In this document: piece by piece, positions 34,242-43,868 of the stretch
Numbering within the stretch: position 1 is the first letter of the stretch
How the letters are laid out: every line of letters starts with the position of its first letter
NCBI RefSeq assembly: GCF_000165735.1
Contig: NZ_GL538208.1
Span: 13,879-77,878 of the forward strand
Direction: 5' to 3'
Source: Megasphaera micronuciformis F0359
GTDB lineage: Bacteria > Bacillota > Negativicutes > Veillonellales > Megasphaeraceae
Length of the DNA stretch: 64,000 bases
The notes under the pieces: generated by a model
Database searches by the model: none
What the model was told of the DNA's origin: nothing
The model's input: the letters and a program-made list of their open reading frames with translations, nothing else
Program-made: the position numbers and the translations under genes

Positions 34242-37037
34242 ATGGATTATGGTAAAACCTTGCATCTTCCGGAAACGGAATTTCCGATGCGCGGCAATTT
34301 GCCGAAAAGAGAACCTGAATTATTGGCTTTTTGGAAAGATAACGATATCTATCACAAACGCCTCAAAAAAAGAGAAGGAGCGAAAAAATTTATTCTCCAT
34401 GACGGACCTCCTTATGCGAACGGAAAATTACATATCGGTCACGCCTTAAACAAGGTATTGAAAGATATTATTTTAAAATACAAGACTCAGCAGGGCTTTT
34501 ATACTAAGTACGTACCCGGGTGGGATACGCACGGGTTACCGATTGAACATGCCGTTATTAAAGAAACGGGGCTCAATCGTCATGAAATGAGTCCCCTCGA
34601 CTTGCGCAAACGTTGTCATGATTATGCGTTGGCACGCGTCGATGAACAGCGGGCGGACTTTATTCGATTCGGGGTTCTCGGGGAATGGGACTATCCGTAT
34701 CTGACTTTGGCTAAGCACGTAGAAGTAGCCCAAATCGGTGTCTTCGGTACAATGGCTAAAAAAGGTTATATTTACAAGGGCTTGAAGGCCGTATACTGGT
34801 GCCCCCATTGTGAAACCGCCTTGGCTGAAGCGGAAATTGAATATAAAGAAATTAAGTCCAACTCTATCTTCGTACGCTTTAAGGCTGAAGATTTAGGTAG
34901 CCATGCTCCGCAGGGATTCGATAAGGGCCATACATATGCGCTTATTTGGACGACGACGCCTTGGACCATTCCGGCCAATAAGGCCATCGCTGCTAACAGT
35001 GACATTGAATATGTATGGGTAAAGGTCGGCGATGATGCTCTCTTGTTGGCCAAGGAACTCGTTGAATCTTCCATGGAAGCCGCCAAGGTTACGGAATATG
35101 AAGTATTGCCCGGCGTCATGAAGGGAACGGATATTGAAGGGTTGCGTTTTGTACATCCCATGTACGAAGATCGTAAAGTCCCCGTTATCCTCGGCGACCA
35201 TGTAACCTTGGAAGCCGGCACGGGCTTAGTTCATACGGCTCCTGACCATGGGGTAGAAGACTTTGAAGTTTGCAAAAAATATCCCGACTGGCATTTGGAA
35301 CCCATCGGTACCGTAGGCCCTGACGGAAAGTATACATCGGCCGTTCCCGGCTATGAAGGAAAGTTCGCCCTTGATATGAATGTAGAGATGATTAAAGCAT
35401 TGGCTGCTTCCGGGGCCCTCTTTGCTAAGGGATCATTGCGTCACCAGTATGCACATTGCTGGCGGTGTAAGAATCCCATCATTTATCGTGCTACGGAACA
35501 ATGGTTTTCATCTGTTGACGGGTATCGTAAAAAGGCTTTAGAAGCCATTGATCAGGTACAGTGGATTCCTTCATGGGGACATGACCGTATTTATAATATG
35601 ATTCGTGACCGCGGCGACTGGTGCATTTCTCGTCAACGTGTTTGGGGGGTACCTATTCCTATTTTCTACTGCCGCGAACATAACCATGCCATTATTACGG
35701 ATGAAACCATCGCTCACTTGCAGGAAATCTTTGCTAAAGAAGGGTCCGATGCATGGTGGGCTCATACGGAAAAGGAATTGCTTCCCGAAGGCTTTAAATG
35801 CCCTGAATGCGGTTGTACGGAATTCCGAAAAGAATCGGATATTATGGACGTCTGGTTTGACAGCGGTTGCACGCACCAAGGCGTATTGTGCCATGATCCC
35901 GAATTGGCATATCCTGCCGACATGTACTTGGAAGGATCCGACCAACATCGCGGTTGGTTCAACTCATCCCTGCTCACATCGGTAGCAGCTAACGGCATCG
36001 CTCCGTATAAGGCCGTTTTGACGCACGGCTTTACCGTTGACGGTGAAGGTCGTAAGATGAGTAAATCCGTGGGCAATACCGTAGCGCCTCAGGAAGTTAT
36101 TGACCAGTACGGTGCTGATGTTATGCGCCTTTGGGTATCGTCTGCCGACTATCAGGGCGATGTAAGACTCTCGCCGAAAATTTTGAAACAGCTTAGTGAT
36201 GTATATCGTAAAATTCGTAATACATTCCGCTTCCTTCTCGGTAATATTAATGATTTTAATCCTGAAACGGATGCCGTTTCTTATAAGGATATGTCGGAAA
36301 TTGACAAATGGGCTCTTCTTAGATTGGAACAGGTTCTGGAAACTGTTACGGAAGCTTATGAAAACTACCAGTTCCATGTTATGTATCATACCATTCACAA
36401 CTTCTGCACCGTCGATCTCAGCTCTATCTACTTAGATGTAACGAAGGATCGTATGTATACGGAAAAAACGGATGCTCGTGAACGTCGTAGCGCCCAAACG
36501 GCTATGTATATCATCCTCGATACGTTGGTTAAAATCGTATCACCCGTACTTTCTTTTACAGCTGAAGAAGTATGGAAATATATGCCTGCCGTTTCAGGTA
36601 AGGAAGAAAGCGTGCTCCTTACGGACTGGCCCGAATATCATAAGGAATATCTTGATACGGACTTGGCGGCTCGTTGGACCAAGCTTTTGAGCTATCGCTC
36701 AGATTTGACCCGTATTTTGGAAGGGGCTCGTCAGGATCGTACTATCGGCCACTCTTTAGATGCGGCCGTTACGATTTATGCGACCGGCGATTCATATACT
36801 TTCTTGAAAGAATGGGAAGATAAATTGGCAACCTTGCTGATTGTCAGTGAAGCCACACTGGTTGAAGGTGCAGGCCCTGTCGATGCCGTTGCCGGTGAAG
36901 AACACGGTGATATGAAAGCTGTAGTTGCAGCCTCGGCATATGAAAAGTGCGAACGTTGTTGGAAACATGATAAGACGGTCGGTACGGACGCAGATCATAA
37001 GACCTTGTGCCACCGTTGCGTTTCATCTTTGGAATAA
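34242..37037 (+). CDS. ileS: isoleucyl-tRNA synthetase
   Basis: 931-residue class-I synthetase. HIGH at 64-67 (GKLHIGHALN), KMSKS near 605 (GRKMSKSVGN), an editing domain between them (WTTTPWTIPANKA and HTAPDHGVEDFE), and a C-terminal zinc finger CERCWKHD..CHRC. Full bacterial length. AAGGAGG precedes ATG 34242 directly after the T-box. Confidence 0.98.
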   Translation: MDYGKTLHLPETEFPMRGNLPKREPELLAFWKDNDIYHKRLKKREGAKKFILHDGPPYANGKLHIGHALNKVLKDIILKYKTQQGFYTKYVPGWDTHGLPIEHAVIKETGLNRHEMSPLDLRKRCHDYALARVDEQRADFIRFGVLGEWDYPYLTLAKHVEVAQIGVFGTMAKKGYIYKGLKAVYWCPHCETALAEAEIEYKEIKSNSIFVRFKAEDLGSHAPQGFDKGHTYALIWTTTPWTIPANKAIAANSDIEYVWVKVGDDALLLAKELVESSMEAAKVTEYEVLPGVMKGTDIEGLRFVHPMYEDRKVPVILGDHVTLEAGTGLVHTAPDHGVEDFEVCKKYPDWHLEPIGTVGPDGKYTSAVPGYEGKFALDMNVEMIKALAASGALFAKGSLRHQYAHCWRCKNPIIYRATEQWFSSVDGYRKKALEAIDQVQWIPSWGHDRIYNMIRDRGDWCISRQRVWGVPIPIFYCREHNHAIITDETIAHLQEIFAKEGSDAWWAHTEKELLPEGFKCPECGCTEFRKESDIMDVWFDSGCTHQGVLCHDPELAYPADMYLEGSDQHRGWFNSSLLTSVAANGIAPYKAVLTHGFTVDGEGRKMSKSVGNTVAPQEVIDQYGADVMRLWVSSADYQGDVRLSPKILKQLSDVYRKIRNTFRFLLGNINDFNPETDAVSYKDMSEIDKWALLRLEQVLETVTEAYENYQFHVMYHTIHNFCTVDLSSIYLDVTKDRMYTEKTDARERRSAQTAMYIILDTLVKIVSPVLSFTAEEVWKYMPAVSGKEESVLLTDWPEYHKEYLDTDLAARWTKLLSYRSDLTRILEGARQDRTIGHSLDAAVTIYATGDSYTFLKEWEDKLATLLIVSEATLVEGAGPVDAVAGEEHGDMKAVVAASAYEKCERCWKHDKTVGTDADHKTLCHRCVSSLE

Positions 37038-37053
37038 AAACCGGACTTACATG

Positions 37054-37090
37054 AAAAATCAGGCCTTGAATTTCAAGGCCTGATTTTTGT
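37054..37090. terminator. terminator between ileS and the osmoprotectant operon
   Basis: AAAAATCAGGCCTTGAA / TTCAAGGCCTGATTTTT, 17-bp perfect stem usable in both directions. Confidence 0.92.
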
Positions 37091-37103
37091 ATTGGCAGAG
37101 ACT

Positions 37104-38609
37104 TTAAATTAAACCACGGCTTTGTAAATAGTGTTTGGCTACATCCTGAGCGCTCTTGCCGTTGACACGTACATCGTAGTTCATGGTACGCATTTCGTCT
37201 TCCGTTATTTTGCCGCCTAAGGCATTTAAAATCTCCTTTAATTCCGGGTGGTCTATTAAGACCGACTCGCGAATAAGGGGGGCTCCCCGATAGGACGGGA
37301 AGAGGTGTTTGTCGTCTTGCAAGACGACGAGATCATATTGCACGAGTTCACTGTCAGTAGAATATGCATCCGTAATCGTAATGGCACCGTTCTTAAGGGC
37401 TTCGTAACGAAGGGCCGGCTCCATTGTCTTTACGTGTAAGTTCAGGCCGTAGAGGGACTGAAGACCGCGGTAACCGTCTTCCCGATCGGTAAATTCCAGG
37501 GTGAAGCCCGCCACGGCATAGTCGGAAACTCGAACCAAGTCGGAAATCGTTTTTAAGGAATGAGTTTCGGCAAAAGCGGAGGGAACGGCAACGGCGTATG
37601 TATTTTCATAGGCCATAGGTTCTAAATAGACAAGATGATCTTGTTTATAAATAAGGTCTCGTCCTTGTTTATATACTGTTTCGGCGTTTGTAGACGGAGT
37701 CGGTTTTTCCTTCAACAAGGTAGTCGTTACAGTTCCCGTAAATTCGGGATATATATCGATATCGCCGCTTTTTATGGCTTCGTAGAGAAAGGCCGTTTTG
37801 CCGAAATTCGGTTTTAATTCCACCTTTAGATCGCTATGAGCCTCAATAAGCTCCTTATACATGTTAATCAGTATATCCGGTTCAGTGCCGAGCTTTCCGG
37901 CAATAATCACTTTATTATGAGGCATATTCGGCTGAACGAAGGCAGCCGTTGTACCGATGGCTATGATCAGGAAAGAGACGGTTATAAAGCGGAGTGAACG
38001 CCTTTCTGCCAAGCGTAAGAAACTGCTGAAAGCAATGGCTAACAGTGCTGATGCGAAAGCGCCGATTATAATGAGGGAACTATCATGGCGATCAATGCCG
38101 AGAAGAATGAAGGAGCCGAGTCCGCCGGCACCGATAAGGGCGGCTAAGGTAGCCGTACCGATAATCATAACGGCGGCTGTACGCACACCGGACATAATGA
38201 CGGGCATGGCTAAGGGGATTTCATAAGTTTTTAACTTTACGAAACGGTTCATGCCCAAGGCTTCACCGGCTTCTTGAAGGGACGGATCGATTTCGTTGAT
38301 ACCCGTAACAGTATTTTGTAAGATAGGGAAAAGAGCATAAATGACGAGGGCTACCAAGGCCGGAATGGGGCCGATGCCGAAGAGGGGAATCATAAGGCCT
38401 AAAATAGCCAATGAAGGCAAGGTCTGCATAATTCCTGTCAGTTGCGTTATTACAGCGGCCATTCGGGGCTTACGACTGATGAACAGTCCCAAAGGAAAGG
38501 CAATAAGTATGGCCAGGCACAAGGAACTGACAGACAGTTCCAAATGCTGGATGAGCGCTGTAAAGAGGTCATGTTGCCGGTCTATAAAGACGGCTATAAG
38601 ATTATTCAT
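37104..38609 (-). CDS. osmoprotectant ABC transporter permease fused to substrate-binding protein
   Basis: 501 residues. Residues ~1-215 are a five-to-six helix permease ([29 protein letters not shown]-loop, [15 protein letters not shown]); residues ~225-500 form a type-II binding protein of the OpuAC/OpuCC family ([36 protein letters not shown]). Fusions of this kind import glycine betaine, carnitine or choline, with the binding domain tethered outside the cytoplasmic membrane. ATG 38609 overlaps the ATPase stop (GATGAATAA); a GTG at 38618 is possible but lacks spacing from a ribosome site. Confidence 0.9.
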   Translation of the reverse strand: MNNLIAVFIDRQHDLFTALIQHLELSVSSLCLAILIAFPLGLFISRKPRMAAVITQLTGIMQTLPSLAILGLMIPLFGIGPIPALVALVIYALFPILQNTVTGINEIDPSLQEAGEALGMNRFVKLKTYEIPLAMPVIMSGVRTAAVMIIGTATLAALIGAGGLGSFILLGIDRHDSSLIIIGAFASALLAIAFSSFLRLAERRSLRFITVSFLIIAIGTTAAFVQPNMPHNKVIIAGKLGTEPDILINMYKELIEAHSDLKVELKPNFGKTAFLYEAIKSGDIDIYPEFTGTVTTTLLKEKPTPSTNAETVYKQGRDLIYKQDHLVYLEPMAYENTYAVAVPSAFAETHSLKTISDLVRVSDYAVAGFTLEFTDREDGYRGLQSLYGLNLHVKTMEPALRYEALKNGAITITDAYSTDSELVQYDLVVLQDDKHLFPSYRGAPLIRESVLIDHPELKEILNALGGKITEDEMRTMNYDVRVNGKSAQDVAKHYLQSRGLI

Positions 38610-39336
38610 CAATATCACCGCCCATCTCGAATAAGCGTCTTACAAACTCGTTTTTCGGATGACGGCGAATCTTTTCCGCTGTATCAATCTGGATTATCTG
38701 CCCCTTATCCATAATACAAAGACGAGTACCCAAGTAGGAGGCTTCAACCATATCATGAGTCACGAAGACGACGGTTAGGTTAAATTCTTGATGAATTTTT
38801 TTGATAAGACCCTGTAATTGCTTACGAGTTAGGGGGTCTAAGGCACTGAAAGGCTCATCCATGAGTAAAACCTTCGGACGACCGATGAGGGAACGGATGA
38901 TGCCGACACGTTGTTGTTGTCCTCCTGACAATTCGTGGGGATAGCGGTGCATGAATTCGTGAGGATCCAGGCCCGTCTTTTCAAGCCATAGATAGCTACG
39001 CCGCCGAATTTCATTTTTATCGATATGCTTCATTGACGGGACGAGGGCTATATTCTCACCGACTGTTAGGTTCGGAAAGAGCGCAATTTGTTGCAGTACA
39101 TAGCCGGTATCAAGTCGCAGCGACCGTAAATTCAGATCGTGAAGGGGATTGCCGTTGCGGAGAATCGTTCCGCTTGTCGGCTCTATAAGACGGTTTAATA
39201 ACTTCAGTAACGTCGTTTTACCGCTTCCGCTGGCACCGACGAGAACAAAAAACTCCCCGTCATTTACCGTTAAGGTTGTTTCGTGAAGAACCGTGGTTTG
39301 ACCGTATTGTTTAGTTATCTTTTTCAGTTCGAACAT
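38602..39336 (-). CDS. osmoprotectant ABC transporter ATP-binding protein
   Basis: 244-residue ATPase with Walker [10 protein letters not shown] (~35), Q-loop [13 protein letters not shown], signature LSGGQQQR, Walker [13 protein letters not shown] and H-loop VFVTHDM. Close to OpuCA/ProV but without the C-terminal CBS pair that senses ionic strength in the long versions. Start ATG 39336 after AAAGGATT. First gene of a two-gene operon; a longer frame to 39510 is not supported. Confidence 0.92.
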   Translation of the reverse strand: MFELKKITKQYGQTTVLHETTLTVNDGEFFVLVGASGSGKTTLLKLLNRLIEPTSGTILRNGNPLHDLNLRSLRLDTGYVLQQIALFPNLTVGENIALVPSMKHIDKNEIRRRSYLWLEKTGLDPHEFMHRYPHELSGGQQQRVGIIRSLIGRPKVLLMDEPFSALDPLTRKQLQGLIKKIHQEFNLTVVFVTHDMVEASYLGTRLCIMDKGQIIQIDTAEKIRRHPKNEFVRRLFEMGGDIDE

Positions 39337-39436
39337 GGCTAAATCCTTTTTTTCAGTCAAGGGCAGTAGATAGCATTCCGGTGCAAGTCTTACTTTCAGA
39401 GCGAATAAATCAGTCTGTGTTTGTTGCTTTTGAGGT

Positions 39437-39465
39437 ACTATAACAGCTGTGAGTATAACTGTCAA
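39437..39465 (-). promoter_or_regulatory. osmoprotectant operon promoter
   Basis: Minus strand: -35 TTGACA (39460-39465), 17-base spacer, -10 TATAGT (39437-39442), giving a leader of ~95 bases. Confidence 0.75.
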
Positions 39466-39472
39466 AGTATTA

Positions 39473-39520
39473 GATATAAAAAATGCAGGTGTACGCATGT
39501 ACACCTGCATTTTTTATATC
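39473..39520 (-). terminator. terminator after DUF1858 gene (22-bp perfect palindrome)
   Basis: GATATAAAAAATGCAGGTGTAC, 4-base loop, exact complement. It closes the DUF1858 gene and ends only 8 bases upstream of the -35 box of the osmoprotectant operon. Confidence 0.85.
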
Positions 39521-39531
39521 TTTGGTACTAT

Positions 39532-39732
39532 CTATCCTTCCGAAATACAATCATTCAAGTCGGCAATTAAAGCGTCTACGTCGATTCCGTGAGCTCCGGC
39601 CCCTTCACCGATTGTTTCAAAATGAGATGCCATACAACCGACGCAACCCAGACCGTAGTCTTGGAAAATTTCAATGATTTGCGGATATTTCTGAACTGCT
39701 TCAATAATGTTCGTATCTCTGGTAATGGCCAT
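39532..39732 (-). CDS. DUF1858 redox-disulfide domain protein
   Basis: 66-residue protein of the DUF1858 / hybrid-cluster-associated redox disulfide family: start VIEAVQKYPQ-like helix, then GLGCVGCMAS with a CxxC pair (~30-33), and GIDVDALIADLN. Function unknown; thought to be a small redox or metal-handling protein in anaerobes. AGGAGG precedes the ATG at 39732. Monocistronic. Confidence 0.85.
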   Translation of the reverse strand: MAITRDTNIIEAVQKYPQIIEIFQDYGLGCVGCMASHFETIGEGAGAHGIDVDALIADLNDCISEG

Positions 39733-39933
39733 GTGAAAAGCCTCCTTATATTTATACTGGATAAGTAGTTTTTACGATTTTTATTATAGCATACTTTGGC
39801 GATTTGGCTATAAAAATCTAAAAAAAGAGGTAAAACTTGCGGCTTCGCGGGACACGTGATAAAATGCCATAAAGTCATCAAACTGTCGATACCGATGTTT
39901 TTGTGTAATTAGAAGGTGGAGGCGGGCACAAAT

Positions 39934-40398
39934 ATGAAAAGACTATTCATAAGCATGGGCTTATTTTTGTGGCTGGTTATAGGCGGAGTCATGATAGCCG
40001 GAGCGGAATCATATCCTGTATATTTGAATGAGGACAGGAACTATATTCTCTGCGATGCCTATAAGGAAACAGCCTGGTATTTGGATCGCAGTTCATTAAA
40101 CGTACAAAAATATGATCCTCCGCAATATATTATTGCCGTTAATGTTGTCACCGTGCCTGATGCGGATCGAGGAGGGACGGATATTAACGGAGTCAGGACT
40201 TTTCGCTTCTTTTATAATTATGAATTAAAGCGGATGTATGTGGATCTCAGTTTGACAGATGCTTGGCGGTATCTCGATCCTAACGGCGATTGGGCGGCGA
40301 CGGATATATCTTTGCCTGTAGGAGAATTATCTTTTGCATTAGCTTACAATATGAAATTTTACGATTCTTATGATGACGCTTTTTACGGCCGAATATAA
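39934..40398 (+). CDS. exported hypothetical protein
   Basis: 154 residues. An N-terminal signal peptide (MKRLFISMGLFLWLVIGGVMIAGAES, by region 1-26, no lipobox Cys) is followed by a tyrosine/aspartate-rich, probably beta-rich domain (ETAWYLDRSSL, IIAVNVVTVPDAD, FRFFYNYELKRMYVDL). Exported to periplasm or surface. I do not recognise a named family, though similar domains in Negativicutes occur as small secreted proteins. ATG 39934 chosen for spacing from AAGGTGGAGG; strong terminator follows. Confidence 0.65.
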   Translation: MKRLFISMGLFLWLVIGGVMIAGAESYPVYLNEDRNYILCDAYKETAWYLDRSSLNVQKYDPPQYIIAVNVVTVPDADRGGTDINGVRTFRFFYNYELKRMYVDLSLTDAWRYLDPNGDWAATDISLPVGELSFALAYNMKFYDSYDDAFYGRI

Positions 40399-40438
40399 AG
40401 AGACGCTTCCAGTGAAGCGTCTCTTTATATTTTTTGAC
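40394..40438 (+). terminator. terminator after exported protein
   Basis: TATAAAGAGACGCTTC / GAAGCGTCTCTTTATA hairpin followed by TTTTTT. Confidence 0.9.
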
Positions 40439-40487
40439 AAGAATGATAAGAAGTATCAGCATTGTGTGAAATGATAAGAAAATGAGA

Positions 40488-40516
40488 TTGCCTAATTTAT
40501 ATATATATGATAATAT
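40488..40516 (+). promoter_or_regulatory. promoter of organophosphate carrier
   Basis: -35 TTGCCT (40488-40493), 17-base spacer, -10 TAATAT (40511-40516); leader of ~105 bases. Confidence 0.5.
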
Positions 40517-40625
40517 CCAAGCGTAATATATAAGCTTGTTTGATAGGTTTTTGTCATTTTATCATTTATCTGCCGATTCATGTTCAGCAGCAAAAACTTA
40601 TGAAACGGAAAATGGAGGGACAATT

Positions 40626-41945
40626 ATGTCAGCGCAAGTAAATGCGGAACTGGTCAAACAGTTCAACCGATTCAAATTTCAGTCCTTGTGCGGGATTTTT
40701 ATCGGTTATGCAGCGTACTATATTGTACGTAACAATTTTATTTTTTCTACGCCTTATCTGATGGGTGAACTCGGATTAAGTAAGAGTGAAATCGGTTTAC
40801 TTACCAGTTGTATGCTCATTACGTACGGTCTCAGCAAGGGTTTTATGAGCATGCTTGCCGATAAGTCGAATCCGAAATATTTTATGGCACTGGGTCTTAT
40901 TCTTTGTATTCTTGTTAATATCGCCATGGGATTCACGACCAGCTTCTATCTTTTCGTACTTCTCGTCGTCAGCCTCGGTCTTTTCCAAGGTATGGGGGTC
41001 GGGCCTTCTATTATTACGGTTGGACATTGGTTCCCCCGATCCGAACGGGGACGTGCCAGCACGACGTGGAATGTATCGCATAACCTGGGAGGCGGTCTTG
41101 TTTCACCCTTAGTCGGTGCGGCTCTCAGCTATATCGGTACGGAACATTGGCGAATCGCCGCTTATCTCGTGCCGGCAATGGCTGCTTTGGTGTGCGTCCT
41201 TTTAGTTCTTTATTTGGTTAAGAAACGCCCTGTAGAAGAAGGGTTCCCGCCTGTTGAAGAAGTCTTTCATGAAGAATCGGTCAATACGAAGGTCATGAAG
41301 AATTCGGACGAAAAGCCGAAAGATATGTCGGCCTTTAAAATCTTCTATGAATATGTCTTTAAAAATGCCAATTCCTGGTATTTGGTACTTATCGATATTT
41401 TCACGTATATGGTTCGTTTCGGAATGATTACGTGGATTCCGTTGTACTTATTGACCGAAAAAGGATTGACTCGCGGAGAAATGGGCTTTGCTTTCATGCT
41501 CTTTGAATGGGCAGCCATTCCGTCTACTTTGTTAGCCGGCTGGCTCGTCGATAAGTATTTTAAAGGCCGTGTCATGATGCTGCCTATTTATTGTCTTGTT
41601 GTTATTTTTGCTTGCGTGTTCGGCTATATGTCGTCTACATCTATTGCGGCTATTACGGTCTTTGCTACTATTACGGGGTGCCTTATTTATGTGCCTCAAT
41701 CTATGGTTGCCGTTCAGGCCATGGAAGTTATTCCCAGCTTTGCACTCGGTTCGGCTGTCGGCTTACGCGGTTTTATGAGTTATATTGTCGGCAGCTCCAT
41801 GGGCACGACTCTTTTCGGTTTTGTCGTCGACCATTGGGGTTGGAACAGCGGGTTCTACCTGATTATGGTAGGCGTTGTTGTTTGCCTCTTTTCCTGCTAC
41901 CTTTCTAATCGAGGCGTGCAGAAAATTTATCGAAAAGACGCTTAA
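40626..41945 (+). CDS. OPA-family MFS transporter (glycerol-3-phosphate/hexose-phosphate type)
   Basis: 439 residues, 12 membrane helices. The start FQSLCGIFIGYAAYYIVRNNF, GLSKSEIGLLTS, YGLSKGFMSMLAD, and GMGVGPSIITVGHWFPRSERG are the GlpT/UhpT/PgtP signature with conserved arginines. Exchanges an organic phosphate for inorganic phosphate across the inner membrane. Start ATG 40626 behind ATGGAGGG. No phosphate-ester pathway genes or UhpABC regulators lie nearby, so substrate is open (G3P, hexose-P or phosphoglycerate). Confidence 0.9.
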   Translation: MSAQVNAELVKQFNRFKFQSLCGIFIGYAAYYIVRNNFIFSTPYLMGELGLSKSEIGLLTSCMLITYGLSKGFMSMLADKSNPKYFMALGLILCILVNIAMGFTTSFYLFVLLVVSLGLFQGMGVGPSIITVGHWFPRSERGRASTTWNVSHNLGGGLVSPLVGAALSYIGTEHWRIAAYLVPAMAALVCVLLVLYLVKKRPVEEGFPPVEEVFHEESVNTKVMKNSDEKPKDMSAFKIFYEYVFKNANSWYLVLIDIFTYMVRFGMITWIPLYLLTEKGLTRGEMGFAFMLFEWAAIPSTLLAGWLVDKYFKGRVMMLPIYCLVVIFACVFGYMSSTSIAAITVFATITGCLIYVPQSMVAVQAMEVIPSFALGSAVGLRGFMSYIVGSSMGTTLFGFVVDHWGWNSGFYLIMVGVVVCLFSCYLSNRGVQKIYRKDA

Positions 41946-41956
41946 GAGAGTAACCG

Positions 41957-41994
41957 TAAAAGCTCTGTTTCCTTATGGAAACAGAGCTTTTTTG
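41957..41994 (+). terminator. terminator after OPA carrier
   Basis: AAAAGCTCTGTTTCC / GGAAACAGAGCTTTT plus T-run. Confidence 0.9.
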
Positions 41995-42088
41995 TAAAAT
42001 TCGGGCCATTGTGTTTCAGAAAAAAATAAGTTTATGTATAATAAAAGGGAAGTTTATAGATAAATCTTTTCAGTAAGGATGCTGCTCT

Positions 42089-42718
42089 ATGTTACTTGCT
42101 TATAAAAAACGTCGTGAACGATATGCCGTAGCTGTTACCGTAACTGCTTGGGTAGGGTGTGTTTCCTATGTTGTATTTTTGTTGTTAGCCTCTCTTTTAT
42201 ATGAGCTGCACGGGGAAGAGTTGCCTATGCCGTATCTGCCCTTTGTGACCGCCGGCACCCTGGTATTGGCGATTTTTTGCTTCTTTTTGTATTTTCGTTG
42301 TAATCGGATTAAAGCACGGGGTGAACGGCGCTTCCATGAAGGCGAGGCACGGCTCTTGCGAAAGTGGTCGGCATGTACGCCTTACATGGCAACCTTACCT
42401 AAAATCATACAGGTGCAGGTGTTGCACGAAGTGGTTGGGCAGGTTCGCCTCGTCGGAATTCTTGCCATTTTAACGCCCGGAGTGTACTTTCTATTCGGCA
42501 ATATAACAACCAACCGTTTTATTTTCAAAACGTACTTACCCTTCGTTACGCAACTTTTGCATACGCCTGAAGGGAAGGGAACTTGGTTGGAGCCGATGGT
42601 CGCCGTCATGCCTTTCGTAGTTCTTGCTTACGTGCTTTTGCATCTTGTTGAGGTGTGTTTTGTGCCGTTATTTATTAAGCACTCGACACGATATCATTTA
42701 AAGCGTCACGGAGAATAA
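42089..42718 (+). CDS. hypothetical membrane protein
   Basis: 209 residues, four predicted membrane helices: ~15-40 (AVTVTAWVGCVSYVVFLLLA), ~50-72 (FVTAGTLVLAIFCFFLYF), ~125-145 (LVGILAILTPGVYFLFG) and ~175-198 (PMVAVMPFVVLAYVLLHLVE). A basic cytoplasmic loop separates helices 2 and 3. I do not recognise a family. A weak AAGGATG ribosome site lies before ATG 42089. Monocistronic with a clear terminator. Confidence 0.6.
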   Translation: MLLAYKKRRERYAVAVTVTAWVGCVSYVVFLLLASLLYELHGEELPMPYLPFVTAGTLVLAIFCFFLYFRCNRIKARGERRFHEGEARLLRKWSACTPYMATLPKIIQVQVLHEVVGQVRLVGILAILTPGVYFLFGNITTNRFIFKTYLPFVTQLLHTPEGKGTWLEPMVAVMPFVVLAYVLLHLVEVCFVPLFIKHSTRYHLKRHGE

Positions 42719-42728
42719 GGGCTGTGTG

Positions 42729-42763
42729 AAAAACTCACGAGAAATTTTTTCTCGTGAGTTTTT
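42729..42763. terminator. terminator between membrane protein and mupG
   Basis: AAAACTCACGAGAAA / TTTCTCGTGAGTTTT, usable from both sides. Confidence 0.9.
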
Positions 42764-42787
42764 GTGTATACGCTGAAATGTAAGAAC

Positions 42788-43867
42788 TTATGACCCCATA
42801 TCCTTGCAGACGAGCATAAAGGACTGGTTTTCCGTAATACCGTCCAGAAGCCATGTGTCCTCTTCTTTTATACGGGCAACGAGGCGTGTTTTCGAATCTG
42901 CCGGCAAATCTGTCGTAATGACTTGTATTTCACCGTTATAACGACCGTAAGCGCCGGTGTCGACAGTAATATCACCGCGACGCCGTACCGTTGTGTCGGA
43001 ATTTATAGGGACGGATATGTCTTTAAATACATTCGTACGAATACGGTTGACACGAATGACGTTGCAGGCCCGGTCAGGGCGGGACAGGAAGGGAATGTTG
43101 ACGATTTTTTCCACTAAGGACTTGTCTCCTTGTGGAACAATGGGGAGCCTAATGCAGTCCGTCGATTCATAGGCGCCGCTCTTAAGGGCCTGAATGTCTT
43201 TTTGTGTAGCACGAGAGTCGCCGATGAATACCTCATCAGTGCCTAAGAGACGTAAGAGTCGAGTAGCTTTATAAATATCCGTATTACGCGTAGTCTCTAA
43301 TGTAGGTAGGCCGCAATGCAAGGGACCTCGTCCGTGATTTGCGGCAGCGACAAAAGCTCCTGTTGCTATACGATAGTGGTGAAATAATTCATTTTTATGA
43401 TATAAGTCACGAGGACCGAGGCCTGTATAAGGTCTCGGGTAAAAGTTGTGTAGACCTGTAATGCGCGAAAAATCACAGCCGGCACTGCAAAGAGCGTCCA
43501 AATCGTTGTATGACAAGGTAGAAGCGTTTAAGGCCAGGTCGGAGTCATAAGACAGGTCGGCAATTTCATGGGGTAAAAAGCCGTCGTCGAGGCGAAGGAT
43601 GCTAATACCCGCTTTATGAAAACAACTTACTTTCTTTCCGAATAATTTTTTCGTTTCAGGAGTCATATCGGCGATAACGTTTATGTGATTTTTTCGACTT
43701 AGAGATAAGACGTACTCCAGATCTTCGGAAAAGGTTGTTTGATCTGCCTCGGGGATATGGAGTGATAAAAAAAGGTACTTTAAATTCTCTTTTATAGCAA
43801 GGGCCACTGATTCTTCTAACGATTTGCGACTATCCAAGCCTGGATATACGGAAATTCCGATGGTCAT
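42788..43867 (-). CDS. mupG: 6-phospho-N-acetylmuramidase MupG (DUF871 family)
   Basis: 359 residues; N-terminal TIM barrel (GISVYPGLDS, FLSLHIPE, RLDDGF, LNASTL, LHNFYPRPYTGL) plus a C-terminal cyclophilin-like domain from ~245. In Staphylococcus aureus MupG splits MurNAc-6-phosphate-GlcNAc delivered by MurP into MurNAc-6P and GlcNAc. ATG 43867 after GAGGAGGT, one base past the murP stop. Third gene of murQ-murP-mupG. Its presence means the transporter probably imports a disaccharide, not only MurNAc. Confidence 0.9.
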   Translation of the reverse strand: MTIGISVYPGLDSRKSLEESVALAIKENLKYLFLSLHIPEADQTTFSEDLEYVLSLSRKNHINVIADMTPETKKLFGKKVSCFHKAGISILRLDDGFLPHEIADLSYDSDLALNASTLSYNDLDALCSAGCDFSRITGLHNFYPRPYTGLGPRDLYHKNELFHHYRIATGAFVAAANHGRGPLHCGLPTLETTRNTDIYKATRLLRLLGTDEVFIGDSRATQKDIQALKSGAYESTDCIRLPIVPQGDKSLVEKIVNIPFLSRPDRACNVIRVNRIRTNVFKDISVPINSDTTVRRRGDITVDTGAYGRYNGEIQVITTDLPADSKTRLVARIKEEDTWLLDGITENQSFMLVCKDMGS

Positions 43868-43868
43868 A

